Shown: positions 21,776 through 29,988 of the stretch, piece by piece
Layout of the letters: every line of letters starts with the position of its first letter
Position numbering within the stretch: the first letter of the stretch is position 1
Origin: Sphingomicrobium clamense
GTDB taxonomy: Bacteria > Pseudomonadota > Alphaproteobacteria > Sphingomonadales > Sphingomonadaceae
Assembly: GCF_019264355.1 (NCBI RefSeq)
Contig: NZ_JAHVAH010000001.1
Span: 1,782,001-1,846,000 of the forward strand
Direction: 5' to 3'
Length of the DNA: 64,000 nucleotides
Program-made: the position numbers and the translations under genes
Notes under the pieces: generated by a model
The model's database searches: none
Told to the model about the DNA's origin: nothing
The model's input: the letters and a program-made list of their open reading frames with translations, nothing else

Positions 21776-22696
21776 TCAATGGTTCCTTTTCACGACGTAG
21801 CGGGCGATGGCGCGCAGGAGATCGGCCTCTTCGCCATGCTTGGCCAGATGCTCGATCGCCTGCTCGACCAGCAGGTCGGCCTGCTGGCGCGCGGCGTCCT
21901 CGCCCATGAGCGAGACGAAGGTTGCCTTGCCGGCCTCGGCATCCTTGCCGACCCTTTTGCCCGCTGCTTCCTCGTCGCCCGAATGATCGATCAGGTCGTC
22001 CGCGATCTGGAAGGCGAGCCCGATATTGCGTGCATAGCCGCGATAGGGGGTGCGCTCGGCCTCGGGCAGTTTGGCCATGATGCAGGCCGCCTCGACGCTA
22101 AATTCGATCAGCGCGCCGGTCTTGAGCTGCTGGAGCCGCGTGATCGCGTCCATGTCGAGCGGCCCCTCTTCTTCCGCGACAAGGTCCATCATCTGTCCGC
22201 CCGCCATGCCCGATGGCCCGGAGGCGCGGGCGAGCGCAGCGATCAGTTCGGCGCGTACTGAGGGCCGCTCGTGCGTCGCTTCGTCGGCAAGCACGGTAAA
22301 GGCGATGTCGTGGAGGCAGTCGCCCGCCAGCACGGCGGTGCATTCGTCGAACGCCTTGTGCGTCGTCGGCTTGCCCCGGCGCAGGTCGTCATCGTCCATG
22401 CAGGGCAAATCGTCATGGATCAGCGAATAGACGTGGATGCACTCGATCGCGGTGCCGACGCGGAGCGCGCGGTCGCGGTCGATCGCGAACAGGTTGCACG
22501 CCGCCACGGTCAGGAGCGGACGCATCCGTTTGCCCCCGCCGATCGCGGCATGGCGCATCGCTTCGTAGAGGCGGTCGCGGCGGTCGCCGGGAATAGCGAG
22601 CAACTTGTCGAACAGCGCATCGACGTCTTCGCCCACACGCGCGGCTTCACTGGCCAGCTCGGGTGGCAGGCCGCTCACCGGATCAGCCTGCATCAT
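21776..22696 (-). CDS. ispA: Polyprenyl (farnesyl/geranylgeranyl) diphosphate synthase
   Basis: About 306 residues from ATG 22696; an open frame continues to 22729, but the ATG-ATG pair near the xseB end gives the family's normal length. The first Asp-rich motif is HDDLPCMDDDDLRRGKPT and the second is AFQIADDLIDHSGD, separated by GGQMMDLVAEE. The DDxxxxD arrangement is that of bacterial short-chain enzymes that condense isopentenyl diphosphate for quinones, carotenoids or undecaprenyl carriers. The start overlaps the xseB end, so the two are coupled, and coaD follows at once. Confidence 0.93.
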   Translation of the reverse strand: MMQADPVSGLPPELASEAARVGEDVDALFDKLLAIPGDRRDRLYEAMRHAAIGGGKRMRPLLTVAACNLFAIDRDRALRVGTAIECIHVYSLIHDDLPCMDDDDLRRGKPTTHKAFDECTAVLAGDCLHDIAFTVLADEATHERPSVRAELIAALARASGPSGMAGGQMMDLVAEEEGPLDMDAITRLQQLKTGALIEFSVEAACIMAKLPEAERTPYRGYARNIGLAFQIADDLIDHSGDEEAAGKRVGKDAEAGKATFVSLMGEDAARQQADLLVEQAIEHLAKHGEEADLLRAIARYVVKRNH

Positions 22697-22952
22697 ACTC
22701 GGCGGTGCCGGTCGGCTGCCCGTCGGCACCCAGCGTGATCTGCTCGATTTTCTCGCGCGCGGCCTTGAGGCGCGCTTCGCAATGCTTCTTCAGCTGTTCG
22801 CCGCGCTGGTAGAGCGCGATCGAGGCGTCGAGGCTTTCCTCACCCGCCTCGAGCTTGCGCACGATGGCTTCGAGTTCTTCGAGCGCTGCCTCGAAGGAGA
22901 GGTCGTCGACCCCATTATCGCTTCCCGCGGAGGTGTTTGGTTGGTCCGTCAT
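22683..22952 (-). CDS. xseB: Exodeoxyribonuclease VII small subunit
   Basis: 89 residues. Typical of XseB is the helical core LSFEAALEELEAIVRKLEAG followed by SLDASIALYQRGEQLKKHCEARL. It pairs with XseA, which is not in the window, to degrade single-stranded DNA. Its end overlaps the polyprenyl synthase start, a linkage common in proteobacteria (xseB-ispA). Confidence 0.95.
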   Translation of the reverse strand: MTDQPNTSAGSDNGVDDLSFEAALEELEAIVRKLEAGEESLDASIALYQRGEQLKKHCEARLKAAREKIEQITLGADGQPTGTAEYDAG

Positions 22953-22984
22953 GGGTGCGACTGTGCCGACCTCTCCTCAAAGGA

Positions 22985-23692
22985 TCAATGCTTGAACGGG
23001 TCCTTGATGCCGGGCACGATCTCGTCCGCCGTATCGTCTTCGCCGTTCGCAGCCGCTTCCTCGGCAGCCAGCGCGGCTTCGGCTTCGGCAGCGTGACGCT
23101 CGCGCTCGGCGCGCAGCTCGCTGATCAGCGCTTCACGATCCTCGGCCGACGGATTGGTGTCGGCGACTTCGTTGCCGCTTGCCTTGGCCGCCTTGGCGAC
23201 GGCAGCATCGAGTTCGCGCTGCGTGGTCAGGCCGAGCGTCACCGGATCCTTGGGCTGGATGTTGGCCATGTTCCAGTGGGTACGCTCGCGGATCGCGCCG
23301 ATCGTGGTGCGGGTCGTGCCGATCAGCTTGCTAATCTGCGCGTCGGTGACGTCGGGATGGTTCTTGATGATCCAGGCGATGCCGTCGGGTTTGTCCTGAC
23401 GCTTCGACACGGGGGTGTAGCGCGGGCCCTTAGTGCGTTCGGGCGCGTCGGCGGCCTTCTGGATCTGGAGGACGTAGTCGGGGTCTTTCTCGCCCTTCTC
23501 GATTTCTTCGTGGGTCAGCTCGCCCGAACGCAGCGGGTCGCGACCGGTCAGCTTGGTCGCGGCCGTGTCGTCGGCGATCGCCTGCACTTCGAGGATGTGA
23601 AGACCGCAAAATTCGGCGATCTGCTGGAAGCTAAGTCCGCTATTGTCGACCAGCCAGGCGGCGGTCGCATGGGGCATGAGTGGCTGGGCCAT
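22985..23692 (-). CDS. trcR: Cell-cycle transcriptional regulator TrcR (DUF1013)
   Basis: 235 residues. MAQPLMPHATAAWLVDNSGL, then SFQQIAEFCGLHILEVQAIA and ISKLIGTTRTTIGAIRERTHW, are characteristic of the alphaproteobacterial DUF1013/TrcR family, with two helix-turn-helix-like parts. The C-terminal 60 residues are acidic and alanine-rich. TrcR is reported as a cell-cycle regulator associated with RNA polymerase and methylated promoters in Rhizobiales. The ATG at 23692 is favoured by GGAG seven bases upstream; the frame is open 43 more codons, but these cover a structured leader. That leader can fold in two ways, one hiding the GGAG. Confidence 0.93.
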   Translation of the reverse strand: MAQPLMPHATAAWLVDNSGLSFQQIAEFCGLHILEVQAIADDTAATKLTGRDPLRSGELTHEEIEKGEKDPDYVLQIQKAADAPERTKGPRYTPVSKRQDKPDGIAWIIKNHPDVTDAQISKLIGTTRTTIGAIRERTHWNMANIQPKDPVTLGLTTQRELDAAVAKAAKASGNEVADTNPSAEDREALISELRAERERHAAEAEAALAAEEAAANGEDDTADEIVPGIKDPFKH

Positions 23693-23699
23693 GTCTCGA

Positions 23700-23738
23700 C
23701 TCCGAAAATAAGAAGGGCCGCCCCTTTTCGGAGCGGCC
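23700..23738 (-). promoter_or_regulatory. Alternative RNA structures in the trcR leader
   Basis: On the minus strand a nine-pair GC-rich stem (arms 23738-23730 and 23724-23716, one G-U pair, loop GAAAA) followed by a T-rich stretch looks like an intrinsic terminator. Its 5' part, CTCCGAAAA (23733-23725), is also exactly complementary to TTTTCGGAG (23708-23700), which contains the ribosome site GGAG of trcR. The two pairings exclude each other. A further seven-pair stem lies upstream (23807-23781). The pattern fits an attenuator or translational switch; no ligand is suggested. Confidence 0.5.
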
Positions 23739-23889
23739 GGAATATGTGGCATGCCGAATACTCCTCCGGCCCGCGAGAGGCAACCCGTTAACGGCGCGGG
23801 CGGGTTGACGCATGTTATCATCTTTACTCTTTGTTAGGACTTTGCTCAGAAACTTCCCGTTAATCGCATCGGAGTAAACGAGTAGTCAG

Positions 23890-24138
23890 GTGTTCCACTT
23901 TCGCAAGCCGCGCCGTTGGTGCGGCCTCATACCCGATAAAAGAGGCTGGTTCGCCGTGGTCACAGGCGGGCGGAAGATCGGCTATGTGCGTCGTGAAAGT
24001 GCCGGGCGCTGGATCGGCTGCTTTTCCCGCAACACCGAAGAGTCTCAGCCGCCGGTCGTGGGATCGACCCGCGACACCGCCGCCGAGGCGCTCTACTGGC
24101 GCGTGAATGCACGCGCGGAGGGGACCGGCGAGGTCTAG
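23890..24138 (+). CDS. Hypothetical small protein
   Basis: 82 residues from a GTG. Content is basic and aromatic (FHFRKPRRWCGLIPDKRGWF, then GYVRRESAGRWIGCF), with no membrane segment or known motif. The last four bases overlap the end of the convergent methionine gamma-lyase gene. Codon use matches the chromosome, which supports it being real, but the ribosome site is weak. No family is recognised. Confidence 0.5.
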   Translation: MFHFRKPRRWCGLIPDKRGWFAVVTGGRKIGYVRRESAGRWIGCFSRNTEESQPPVVGSTRDTAAEALYWRVNARAEGTGEV

Positions 24139-25370
24139 GCGAGCGCGCGGTCGAGGTCCGCGATCAGGTCTTCGGGTGCTTCCAGCCCCACCGAAATCCG
24201 CACCAATCCATCGCTGATGCCGTGCTTCGCACGATCTTCGGGCGCGTAGGTCGAGTGGGTCATCGATGCAGGGTGCTGGATCAGCGTTTCGCAATTGCCC
24301 AGGCTGACCGCGCAATGGATCAGGTCGAGCCCGCGGATGAGGTCCATGCCGGCCTGCATGCCTCCCTTCAGTTCAAACGCGATCATGCCCCCGAAACCGG
24401 CCATCTGGCGCTTGGCGACATCGTGACCGGGATCGGATTCGAGTCCCGGATAGTAGACGGCTTCGACGGCCGGATGCTCGGCCAGCCAGCGCGCGAGCGT
24501 GCCAGCGCTTGAGGAATGACGGTCCATGCGTAGTTGCAGCGTCTTGAGCCCGCGCATGATCAGCATTGCGGAAAAGGGGCTGAGCACCGAGCCGGTGATG
24601 TCCTTGAGGCCCTTCATGCGGATCTCACCGATCAACTCGGCCGTTCCCGCAACGACGCCGGCGACGATGTCGCCATGACCGCCCAGATATTTGCTCGCGC
24701 TATGCACGACGAGGTCCGCGCCGAACGAGATCGGGCGCGTCAGATAGGGGGTAGCATAGGTGTTATCGACGATGGTCAGCGCGCCGCTCGCCTTGGCAAT
24801 CTTTGCGATCGCGGCAATGTCGACCACGCGCATGTTCGGGTTGGCGGGCGTCTCGAAATAGACGATCCGCGTCTGCCCGGAAATCGCGGCCTCGAGCGCC
24901 GCGGCGTCGGTCAGGTCGACATGAGTAACCTTGATCCCGAACCGCGCGAGCCCGTCGTGGAGCAGCGCATAGGTGCATCCGTAGAGCGTCTTGTCGGCGA
25001 TGATCTCGTCGCCCGGCGAGAGAAGCGTCCAAAAGGCCGCCGAGATTGCGCCCATGCCCGAGCCCATGCCCAACGCGGCCTCCGCGCCTTCGAGCACCGC
25101 CATGCGCTTTTCGAGCAGATCGACCGTCGGGTTGGAAATGCGCGAATAGATGTGACCTTCGCGCTCGCCGGCGAAGCGGTCGCCCAGCTCTTCCGCATCT
25201 GCGGTCGTGAAAGTCGAACTGAGGTGCAGCGGCGGGTTGATCGCGCCCTGCTCGTTCGCCGGATCATAACCCGCATGGATGGCCAGCGTTGCGAAATCGC
25301 GATCGGGAACGGCGGTTTCGGCAGTAGGCTCGGCAGCGCGGTCGAGCAGGTCGTAAAGCGTAGTGGCCAT
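24135..25370 (-). CDS. megL: Methionine gamma-lyase
   Basis: 411 residues, PLP enzyme of the Cys/Met metabolism family. The PLP lysine is Lys227 in HSASKYLGGHGD. The segment KTLYGCTYALLHDGL carries Tyr130 and Cys132; the YGCT motif separates methionine gamma-lyases from cystathionine gamma-synthases. ANPNMRVVDIAAIA and HPASMTHSTYAPEDRAKHGI also match Pseudomonas putida methionine gamma-lyase closely. The reaction splits methionine to methanethiol, ammonia and 2-oxobutyrate. It is divergent from an Lrp-type regulator, as mdeA is from mdeR in P. putida, and a perfect palindrome lies between them. Confidence 0.9.
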   Translation of the reverse strand: MATTLYDLLDRAAEPTAETAVPDRDFATLAIHAGYDPANEQGAINPPLHLSSTFTTADAEELGDRFAGEREGHIYSRISNPTVDLLEKRMAVLEGAEAALGMGSGMGAISAAFWTLLSPGDEIIADKTLYGCTYALLHDGLARFGIKVTHVDLTDAAALEAAISGQTRIVYFETPANPNMRVVDIAAIAKIAKASGALTIVDNTYATPYLTRPISFGADLVVHSASKYLGGHGDIVAGVVAGTAELIGEIRMKGLKDITGSVLSPFSAMLIMRGLKTLQLRMDRHSSSAGTLARWLAEHPAVEAVYYPGLESDPGHDVAKRQMAGFGGMIAFELKGGMQAGMDLIRGLDLIHCAVSLGNCETLIQHPASMTHSTYAPEDRAKHGISDGLVRISVGLEAPEDLIADLDRALA

Positions 25371-25438
25371 CGGGCTTCCCTTTGCGGACGTTTCCTCCTT
25401 TTACTGCGGAGGTCGCGCCAAGTGCTGCCAAATGTCGC

Positions 25439-25444
25439 TGTCAA
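25439..25444 (-). promoter_or_regulatory. Possible -35 hexamer for megL
   Basis: The minus strand has TTGACA about 70 bases before the megL start, but no good -10 hexamer follows at the usual spacing. It may be part of a promoter overlapped by the nearby palindrome. Confidence 0.25.
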
Positions 25445-25456
25445 TCGAGTAATTTT

Positions 25457-25471
25457 TGGCATATTATGCCA
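25457..25471. promoter_or_regulatory. 15-base perfect palindrome, probable operator of the Lrp-type regulator
   Basis: TGGCATA-T-TATGCCA is a perfect inverted repeat with one central base. Lrp/AsnC proteins bind palindromes of about this size. It lies between the megL start and the regulator start, and covers an alternative ATG (25466) of the regulator, so autoregulation and control of megL from one site are plausible. Confidence 0.6.
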
Positions 25472-25474
25472 CCT

Positions 25475-25936
25475 ATGGAACTTGACAGGACCGATATTGC
25501 CATTTTGCGCGCCCTCCAGGCCGATGGCCGCCAATCCAATCTTGCGCTAGCCGAGAAGGTTAACCTGTCCCCCTCGCCCTGCTTGCGCCGAGTTCGTCAG
25601 CTGGAGGAAGCGGGGGTCATTCGCGGCTATACGGCGCTGGTCGACCCCAAGGCTTATGGCCTGCCGCTCACGCTCTACGTCCGTATCTCGCTGGAGCGCC
25701 ACGCGAGGGACGTGGTCGAGACGTTTGAGCAGGCGATCGAAAAGCTCGAGGAAGTGGTCGAATGCCATCTGCTCACGGGCGGCGCGGACTATCTGTTGCG
25801 CGTCGTAGTCGCCGATCTCGAAGACTATCAGCGTTTCATGAGCGAGGAGATCCACGTCATACCGGGCGTCGCCTCGATCGATACGAGCTTCGCGCTCAAG
25901 ACGGTGAAATCGAGCCGGGTCTACAAGAAGCCCTAG
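25475..25936 (+). CDS. Lrp/AsnC-family regulator of methionine gamma-lyase (MdeR-like)
   Basis: 153 residues from the ATG at 25475; an ATG three codons earlier falls within the palindrome. The helix-turn-helix is LDRTDIAILRALQADGRQSN then LALAEKVNLSPSPCLRRVRQ, followed by the RAM/AsnC ligand domain with EVVECHLLTGGADYLLRVVV. Lrp regulators of this type sense amino acids. The divergent methionine gamma-lyase gene is the likely target, as with MdeR of Pseudomonas putida, and methionine or a product the likely effector. The last four bases overlap the end of the quinone oxidoreductase gene. Confidence 0.92.
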   Translation: MELDRTDIAILRALQADGRQSNLALAEKVNLSPSPCLRRVRQLEEAGVIRGYTALVDPKAYGLPLTLYVRISLERHARDVVETFEQAIEKLEEVVECHLLTGGADYLLRVVVADLEDYQRFMSEEIHVIPGVASIDTSFALKTVKSSRVYKKP

Positions 25937-26910
25937 GGAGTCAGCACGATCTTCCCGACATGGTCGCCCGCTTCCATACGGGCGTGGGCCTTGGCCGCCT
26001 CATCAAGCGGGAAACACTCGTCCATCGCTGGCTTCAGGCGGTTGCCTTCGACGAACGGCCAGACCGTTTCGCGGATCGTGTCGCGCACCATCTGCTTATA
26101 ATCGAGCCCGCGCGGGCGCAGCGTGGAGCCGGTGAGGATCAGCCGGCGGCGCATGATCTGCATGACGTTGATGCTGGCCTCCGCCCCGCGCTGGAAGGCG
26201 ATCGACACGTGCCGCCCGCCATTGGCGAGGCAGTCGAGATTGCGCGGCACATAGTCGCCGCCGACCATGTCGAGCACGACATCGACGCCCCGCCCTTCCG
26301 TCATATCCTTGACCCGGTCGACGAAATCCTCGGTCTTATAGTTGATCGCCTGGTCCGCGCCGAGGTCGAGCGCAGCCTCGCATTTTTCCTCGCTTCCGCA
26401 GGTGACGATGATCTGGAGACCGAAGAGGTTGGCGAGCTTGATCGCCATCGTGCCGATCCCGCTGGTCCCGCCATGCACCAGCGCGATTTCACCATCAGCG
26501 GCGAAGCCGCGTTCGAACAGGTTGGTCCAGACGGTGAAGAGGGTTTCGGGTAGAGCAGCGGCTTCCTGAAAAGACAGGATCTCCGGGATTTCCAACAAGG
26601 TCTCGACGGGGGCGGTGCAATATTCGGCGTAGCCGCCACCGGCGACCAGGGCGCAAATCCTACGCCCCATCCATTCGCTCGCGCCAAGCCCCGCGCCGAC
26701 CACTTCACCGGCGATTTCGAGGCCAGGAATGTCGGAGGCGCCGGGCGGCGGGGGATAGGCGCCCATGCGCTGGAGCACGTCGGGGCGGTTGACGCCCGCG
26801 GCCGCGACCTTGACCAGCACTTCGCGCGGGCCGGGCTGCGGGATGGGTCGCTGGGCGAGCTTGAGTGCCTCGGGCCCGCCCGGCGTCTCGATCTCGATCG
26901 CCCGCATCAT
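25933..26910 (-). CDS. NAD(P)H-quinone oxidoreductase, zinc-free MDR family (PIG3-like)
   Basis: About 325 residues from the MMRAIEIETPGG start; six more codons are open upstream. Features are AAAGVNRPDVLQRMGAYPPP, PGLEIAGEVV, the NADP-binding VHGGTSGIGTMAIKLANLFG and GADQAINYKTEDF. The structural-zinc cysteines and the catalytic-zinc ligands of alcohol dehydrogenases are absent, which fits the quinone reductase branch. It is a cytosolic enzyme that reduces quinones or enones. It is convergent with the Lrp regulator. Confidence 0.92.
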   Translation of the reverse strand: MMRAIEIETPGGPEALKLAQRPIPQPGPREVLVKVAAAGVNRPDVLQRMGAYPPPPGASDIPGLEIAGEVVGAGLGASEWMGRRICALVAGGGYAEYCTAPVETLLEIPEILSFQEAAALPETLFTVWTNLFERGFAADGEIALVHGGTSGIGTMAIKLANLFGLQIIVTCGSEEKCEAALDLGADQAINYKTEDFVDRVKDMTEGRGVDVVLDMVGGDYVPRNLDCLANGGRHVSIAFQRGAEASINVMQIMRRRLILTGSTLRPRGLDYKQMVRDTIRETVWPFVEGNRLKPAMDECFPLDEAAKAHARMEAGDHVGKIVLTP

Positions 26911-27001
26911 CTCGCCCATACGCCCCACTCCTTCGATCCCCGATCAATAAGGTCGAGTCGGCTTATTGACTTGGCGCCAGCGCGGGTCAACGCTGCGATC
27001 C

Positions 27002-27196
27002 ATGGACGAAGAAGACGACTTCCGCCCCGACGATCCGATCAACCTGTTGGGCAAGGAAGACCTCGACCCGCTCTCGGTGAGCGAACTCGAAAGCCGCGTC
27101 GCCCTGCTCAAGGCCGAAATCGAGCGTACGCAAGCGCACAAGGCCGGCAAGTCGAGCCACTTGAGCGCCGCCGACGCGCTCTTCAGGAAGAGCTGA
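27002..27196 (+). CDS. DUF1192 family small protein
   Basis: 64 residues from the ATG at 27002 (MDEEDDFRPDD). The block LLGKEDLDPLSVSELESRVA, then LLKAEIERTQAHKAGKSSHL and a closing ADALFRKS match the DUF1192 family of alphaproteobacteria. The sequence is a short acidic head with a helix. Function is not known; the gene is usually a lone small ORF in sphingomonads. It precedes clpA on the same strand with about 70 bases between. Confidence 0.85.
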   Translation: MDEEDDFRPDDPINLLGKEDLDPLSVSELESRVALLKAEIERTQAHKAGKSSHLSAADALFRKS

Positions 27197-27269
27197 GCCA
27201 GCCGTGGGACGAGCAGCCCTTGATTTGTTACCGTCCATCCCGACCTTGGGTGCGTAAGGAGAATTTTTG

Positions 27270-29645
27270 ATGCCCAGTTTCGCCCGCGAACTCGAAGCCA
27301 CCCTGCACAATGCGCTTGGGGAGGCCTCGAAGCGGCGCCACGAATATGCGACGCTCGAACACCTGCTCATCGCGCTGATCGACGACGAGCATGCCGCGCA
27401 GGTGATGAATGCGTGCGGGGTCGACCGCGAGGAATTGCGCAACGCGGTGAAGCAATATCTCGATCAGGAACTGGGCGCGCTGGTCAGTGACGGATCGACC
27501 GACCCCAATCCCACGAGCGGGTTCCAGCGGGTCGTGCAACGCGCGATCCTGCACGTGCAAAGCTCGGGCCGCGACGAAGTGACGGGTGCCAACCTGCTCG
27601 TCGCGCTGTTCTCCGAGCGTGAAAGCTATGCCGTCTATTTCCTCCAGCAGCAGGACATGAGCCGCCTCGATGCGGTGACCTATATCTCGCACGGGGTCGG
27701 CAAGGGCGAGCCGTCGGCGATAGAGGGGCCGGACGACGACGATAGTGACGGGCAGCCGACCGAGACCAAGGCGGCGCCGGGCGACAAGAAGGAAAGCGCG
27801 CTCCAGCAGTTTACGGTCAACCTCAACCAGAAGGCCAAGGACGGGAAGATCGACCCGCTGATCGGCCGCGGCAGCGAGGTCGACCGCACGGTGCAGATCC
27901 TGTGCCGCCGCTCGAAAAACAACCCGCTCTATGTCGGCGATCCGGGCGTCGGGAAGACCGCGATCGCCGAAGGGCTCGCGCGCAAGATTGTCGAGGGCGA
28001 TGTCCCCGACGTGCTGCAGGACGCGGTCATCTATGCGCTCGACATGGGCGCGCTGCTCGCGGGCACGCGCTATCGCGGCGATTTCGAAGAGCGCCTCAAG
28101 CAGGTCGTCACCGAGCTGGAAAAGATGCCCGAGGCGATCCTGTTCATCGACGAGATCCACACGGTGATCGGCGCAGGCGCGACCAGCGGCGGGGCGATGG
28201 ACGCCTCGAACCTGTTGAAGCCGGCGCTGTCGTCGGGCGCGATCCGCTGCGTCGGGTCGACCACCTACAAGGAATTCCGGAACCATTTCGAAAAGGATCG
28301 CGCGCTGCTGCGCCGGTTCCAGAAGATCGATATCGTCGAACCGACGGTCGAGGACACGATCAAGATCCTGATGGGCCTGCGCCCCAATTTCGAGGAGCAT
28401 CACGGCGTCCGCTACCTCCCCGATGCGATCAAGAGCGCGGTGGAGCTGTCGGATCGTTACATCAACGACCGCAAGCTGCCCGACAAGGCGATCGACGTGA
28501 TCGACGAGGTCGGCGCGATGCAGATGCTCAAGCCCGTGTCGAAGCGGCGCAAGACCATCAACGTCGCCGAGATCGAGGCGGTGGTCGCGACCATGGCGCG
28601 CATCCCGCCGAAAAGCGTGTCGAGCGACGACAAGCGCGTGCTCGAAACGCTCGAGCAGGACCTGAAGCGCGTCGTGTTCGGTCAGGACCTGGCGATCGAG
28701 AAATTGTCATCGGCGATCAAGCTGAGCCGTGCGGGGCTGCGCGATCCCGACAAGCCGATCGGCAACTATCTCTTCTCCGGCCCGACCGGCGTCGGCAAGA
28801 CCGAGGTTGCGCGCCAGCTGGCGAGCATCATGGGCATCCCGCTCCAGCGCTTCGACATGTCCGAATATATGGAGCGTCACGCGGTCTCGCGCCTGATCGG
28901 CGCGCCTCCGGGCTATGTCGGATACGACCAGGGCGGACTGCTCACCGATGCGGTCGACCAGCATCCGCACAGCGTGCTGCTGCTCGACGAGATCGAGAAG
29001 GCGCATCCGGACCTGTTCAACATCCTGTTGCAGGTGATGGATAACGGCTCGCTGACCGATCATCACGGCAAGACGGTCGATTTCCGCAACACGATCCTGA
29101 TCATGACCACCAATGCCGGCGCCACCGACATGGCCAAGGAATCGATCGGGTTCGGCAATGTCAGCCGCGAGGACGCGCAGGACGATGCGGTGAAGAAGAT
29201 GTTCACCCCCGAGTTCCGCAACCGCCTCGATGCGGTCGTGCCGTTCGGTTACCTGCCGCCCGCCGTGGTCAAGCGCGTGGTCGACAAGTTCATCCTGCAG
29301 CTCGAACTGCAGCTCCAGGATCGCGACGTGCATATCGAACTGGACGACGATGCGCGTCAGTGGCTGGTCGATAAGGGCTATGACAAGCTGTACGGCGCGC
29401 GCCCGATGGCCCGCCTGGTGCAGGAGAAGATCAAGCAGCCGCTGGCCGAGGAATTGCTGTTCGGCAAGCTGGTCGACGGCGGCGAGGTCAACGTCCACAT
29501 CAAGGACGGCGCCCCGGCGTTCGAAATCGTCCCCACCCCGCCCAAGCCCAAGCGCAAACCGCCGGCGAAAAAGAAAAAGCCGGCCGCGAAGAAGAAAGCT
29601 GCGCCAAAGAAGGCCGAGGACAAGGCGGCGAAGTCGGAAGACTAG
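27270..29645 (+). CDS. clpA: ATP-dependent Clp protease ATPase subunit ClpA
   Basis: 791 residues, an AAA+ unfoldase that feeds ClpP. In order: a Clp N-domain (FARELEATLHNALGEASKRR, then HEYATLEHLLIAL), a first AAA module with GDPGVGKTA and ILFIDEIHTVIGAGA, a second with GPTGVGKTE and VLLLDEIEKAHPD, then GARPMARLVQEKIKQPLAEE. The ATG at 27270 is taken; a TTG precedes it. Beyond about residue 755 there is a Lys/Pro/Ala-rich tail (KRKPPAKKKKPAAKKKAAPK), which E. coli ClpA lacks. clpS, the adaptor gene, is not next to it. AAGGAG lies about nine bases before the start. Confidence 0.97.
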   Translation: MPSFARELEATLHNALGEASKRRHEYATLEHLLIALIDDEHAAQVMNACGVDREELRNAVKQYLDQELGALVSDGSTDPNPTSGFQRVVQRAILHVQSSGRDEVTGANLLVALFSERESYAVYFLQQQDMSRLDAVTYISHGVGKGEPSAIEGPDDDDSDGQPTETKAAPGDKKESALQQFTVNLNQKAKDGKIDPLIGRGSEVDRTVQILCRRSKNNPLYVGDPGVGKTAIAEGLARKIVEGDVPDVLQDAVIYALDMGALLAGTRYRGDFEERLKQVVTELEKMPEAILFIDEIHTVIGAGATSGGAMDASNLLKPALSSGAIRCVGSTTYKEFRNHFEKDRALLRRFQKIDIVEPTVEDTIKILMGLRPNFEEHHGVRYLPDAIKSAVELSDRYINDRKLPDKAIDVIDEVGAMQMLKPVSKRRKTINVAEIEAVVATMARIPPKSVSSDDKRVLETLEQDLKRVVFGQDLAIEKLSSAIKLSRAGLRDPDKPIGNYLFSGPTGVGKTEVARQLASIMGIPLQRFDMSEYMERHAVSRLIGAPPGYVGYDQGGLLTDAVDQHPHSVLLLDEIEKAHPDLFNILLQVMDNGSLTDHHGKTVDFRNTILIMTTNAGATDMAKESIGFGNVSREDAQDDAVKKMFTPEFRNRLDAVVPFGYLPPAVVKRVVDKFILQLELQLQDRDVHIELDDDARQWLVDKGYDKLYGARPMARLVQEKIKQPLAEELLFGKLVDGGEVNVHIKDGAPAFEIVPTPPKPKRKPPAKKKKPAAKKKAAPKKAEDKAAKSED

Positions 29646-29988
29646 CTGCGGGGCCGGACCACCCGGCAGCAATAACCGTCCTGATGAGCGGAGGTTTGTC
29701 GCCGATCCATCGCGAGCGACTGAAGCGTTGCGCTCTGACTCAAAGGAATGCGGCAAGCCATTCGCGTCGTGAGCGCAGCCCAAAGCTGCCGACGAAAGGT
29801 CGTGCTATCCGCCATCACAAACGGCTTGCCGCTCTTCAAGCCCGCAACATCCGTAAATTTAACGACCGCTAAACGGGCCCGAGTCTCGTTCATCTGCCAG
29901 CAAGGGTAGGTTGAACAGTCGGGCGGCCAAACGGGGCAGAATTCGTGTCGTCCACGCGGCACGACGATCACTTTAAGGAGCGAGATTT
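29646..29988. other. 343-base gap after clpA
   Basis: Less GC-rich than its surroundings, with no recognised RNA gene, repeat or strong terminator. The minus strand is open for 109 codons (29971-29642), beginning MIVVPRGRHEFCPVW, but it matches no family I know and has no clear ribosome site. It may be a decayed gene. The end of the gap carries AAGGAG before the next start. Confidence 0.4.

Noticed and set aside
25371-25456. SAM-II-type riboswitch before megL
   Set aside because: Only a five-pair CCTCC/GGAGG hairpin is visible; the SAM-II pseudoknot elements could not be recognised.
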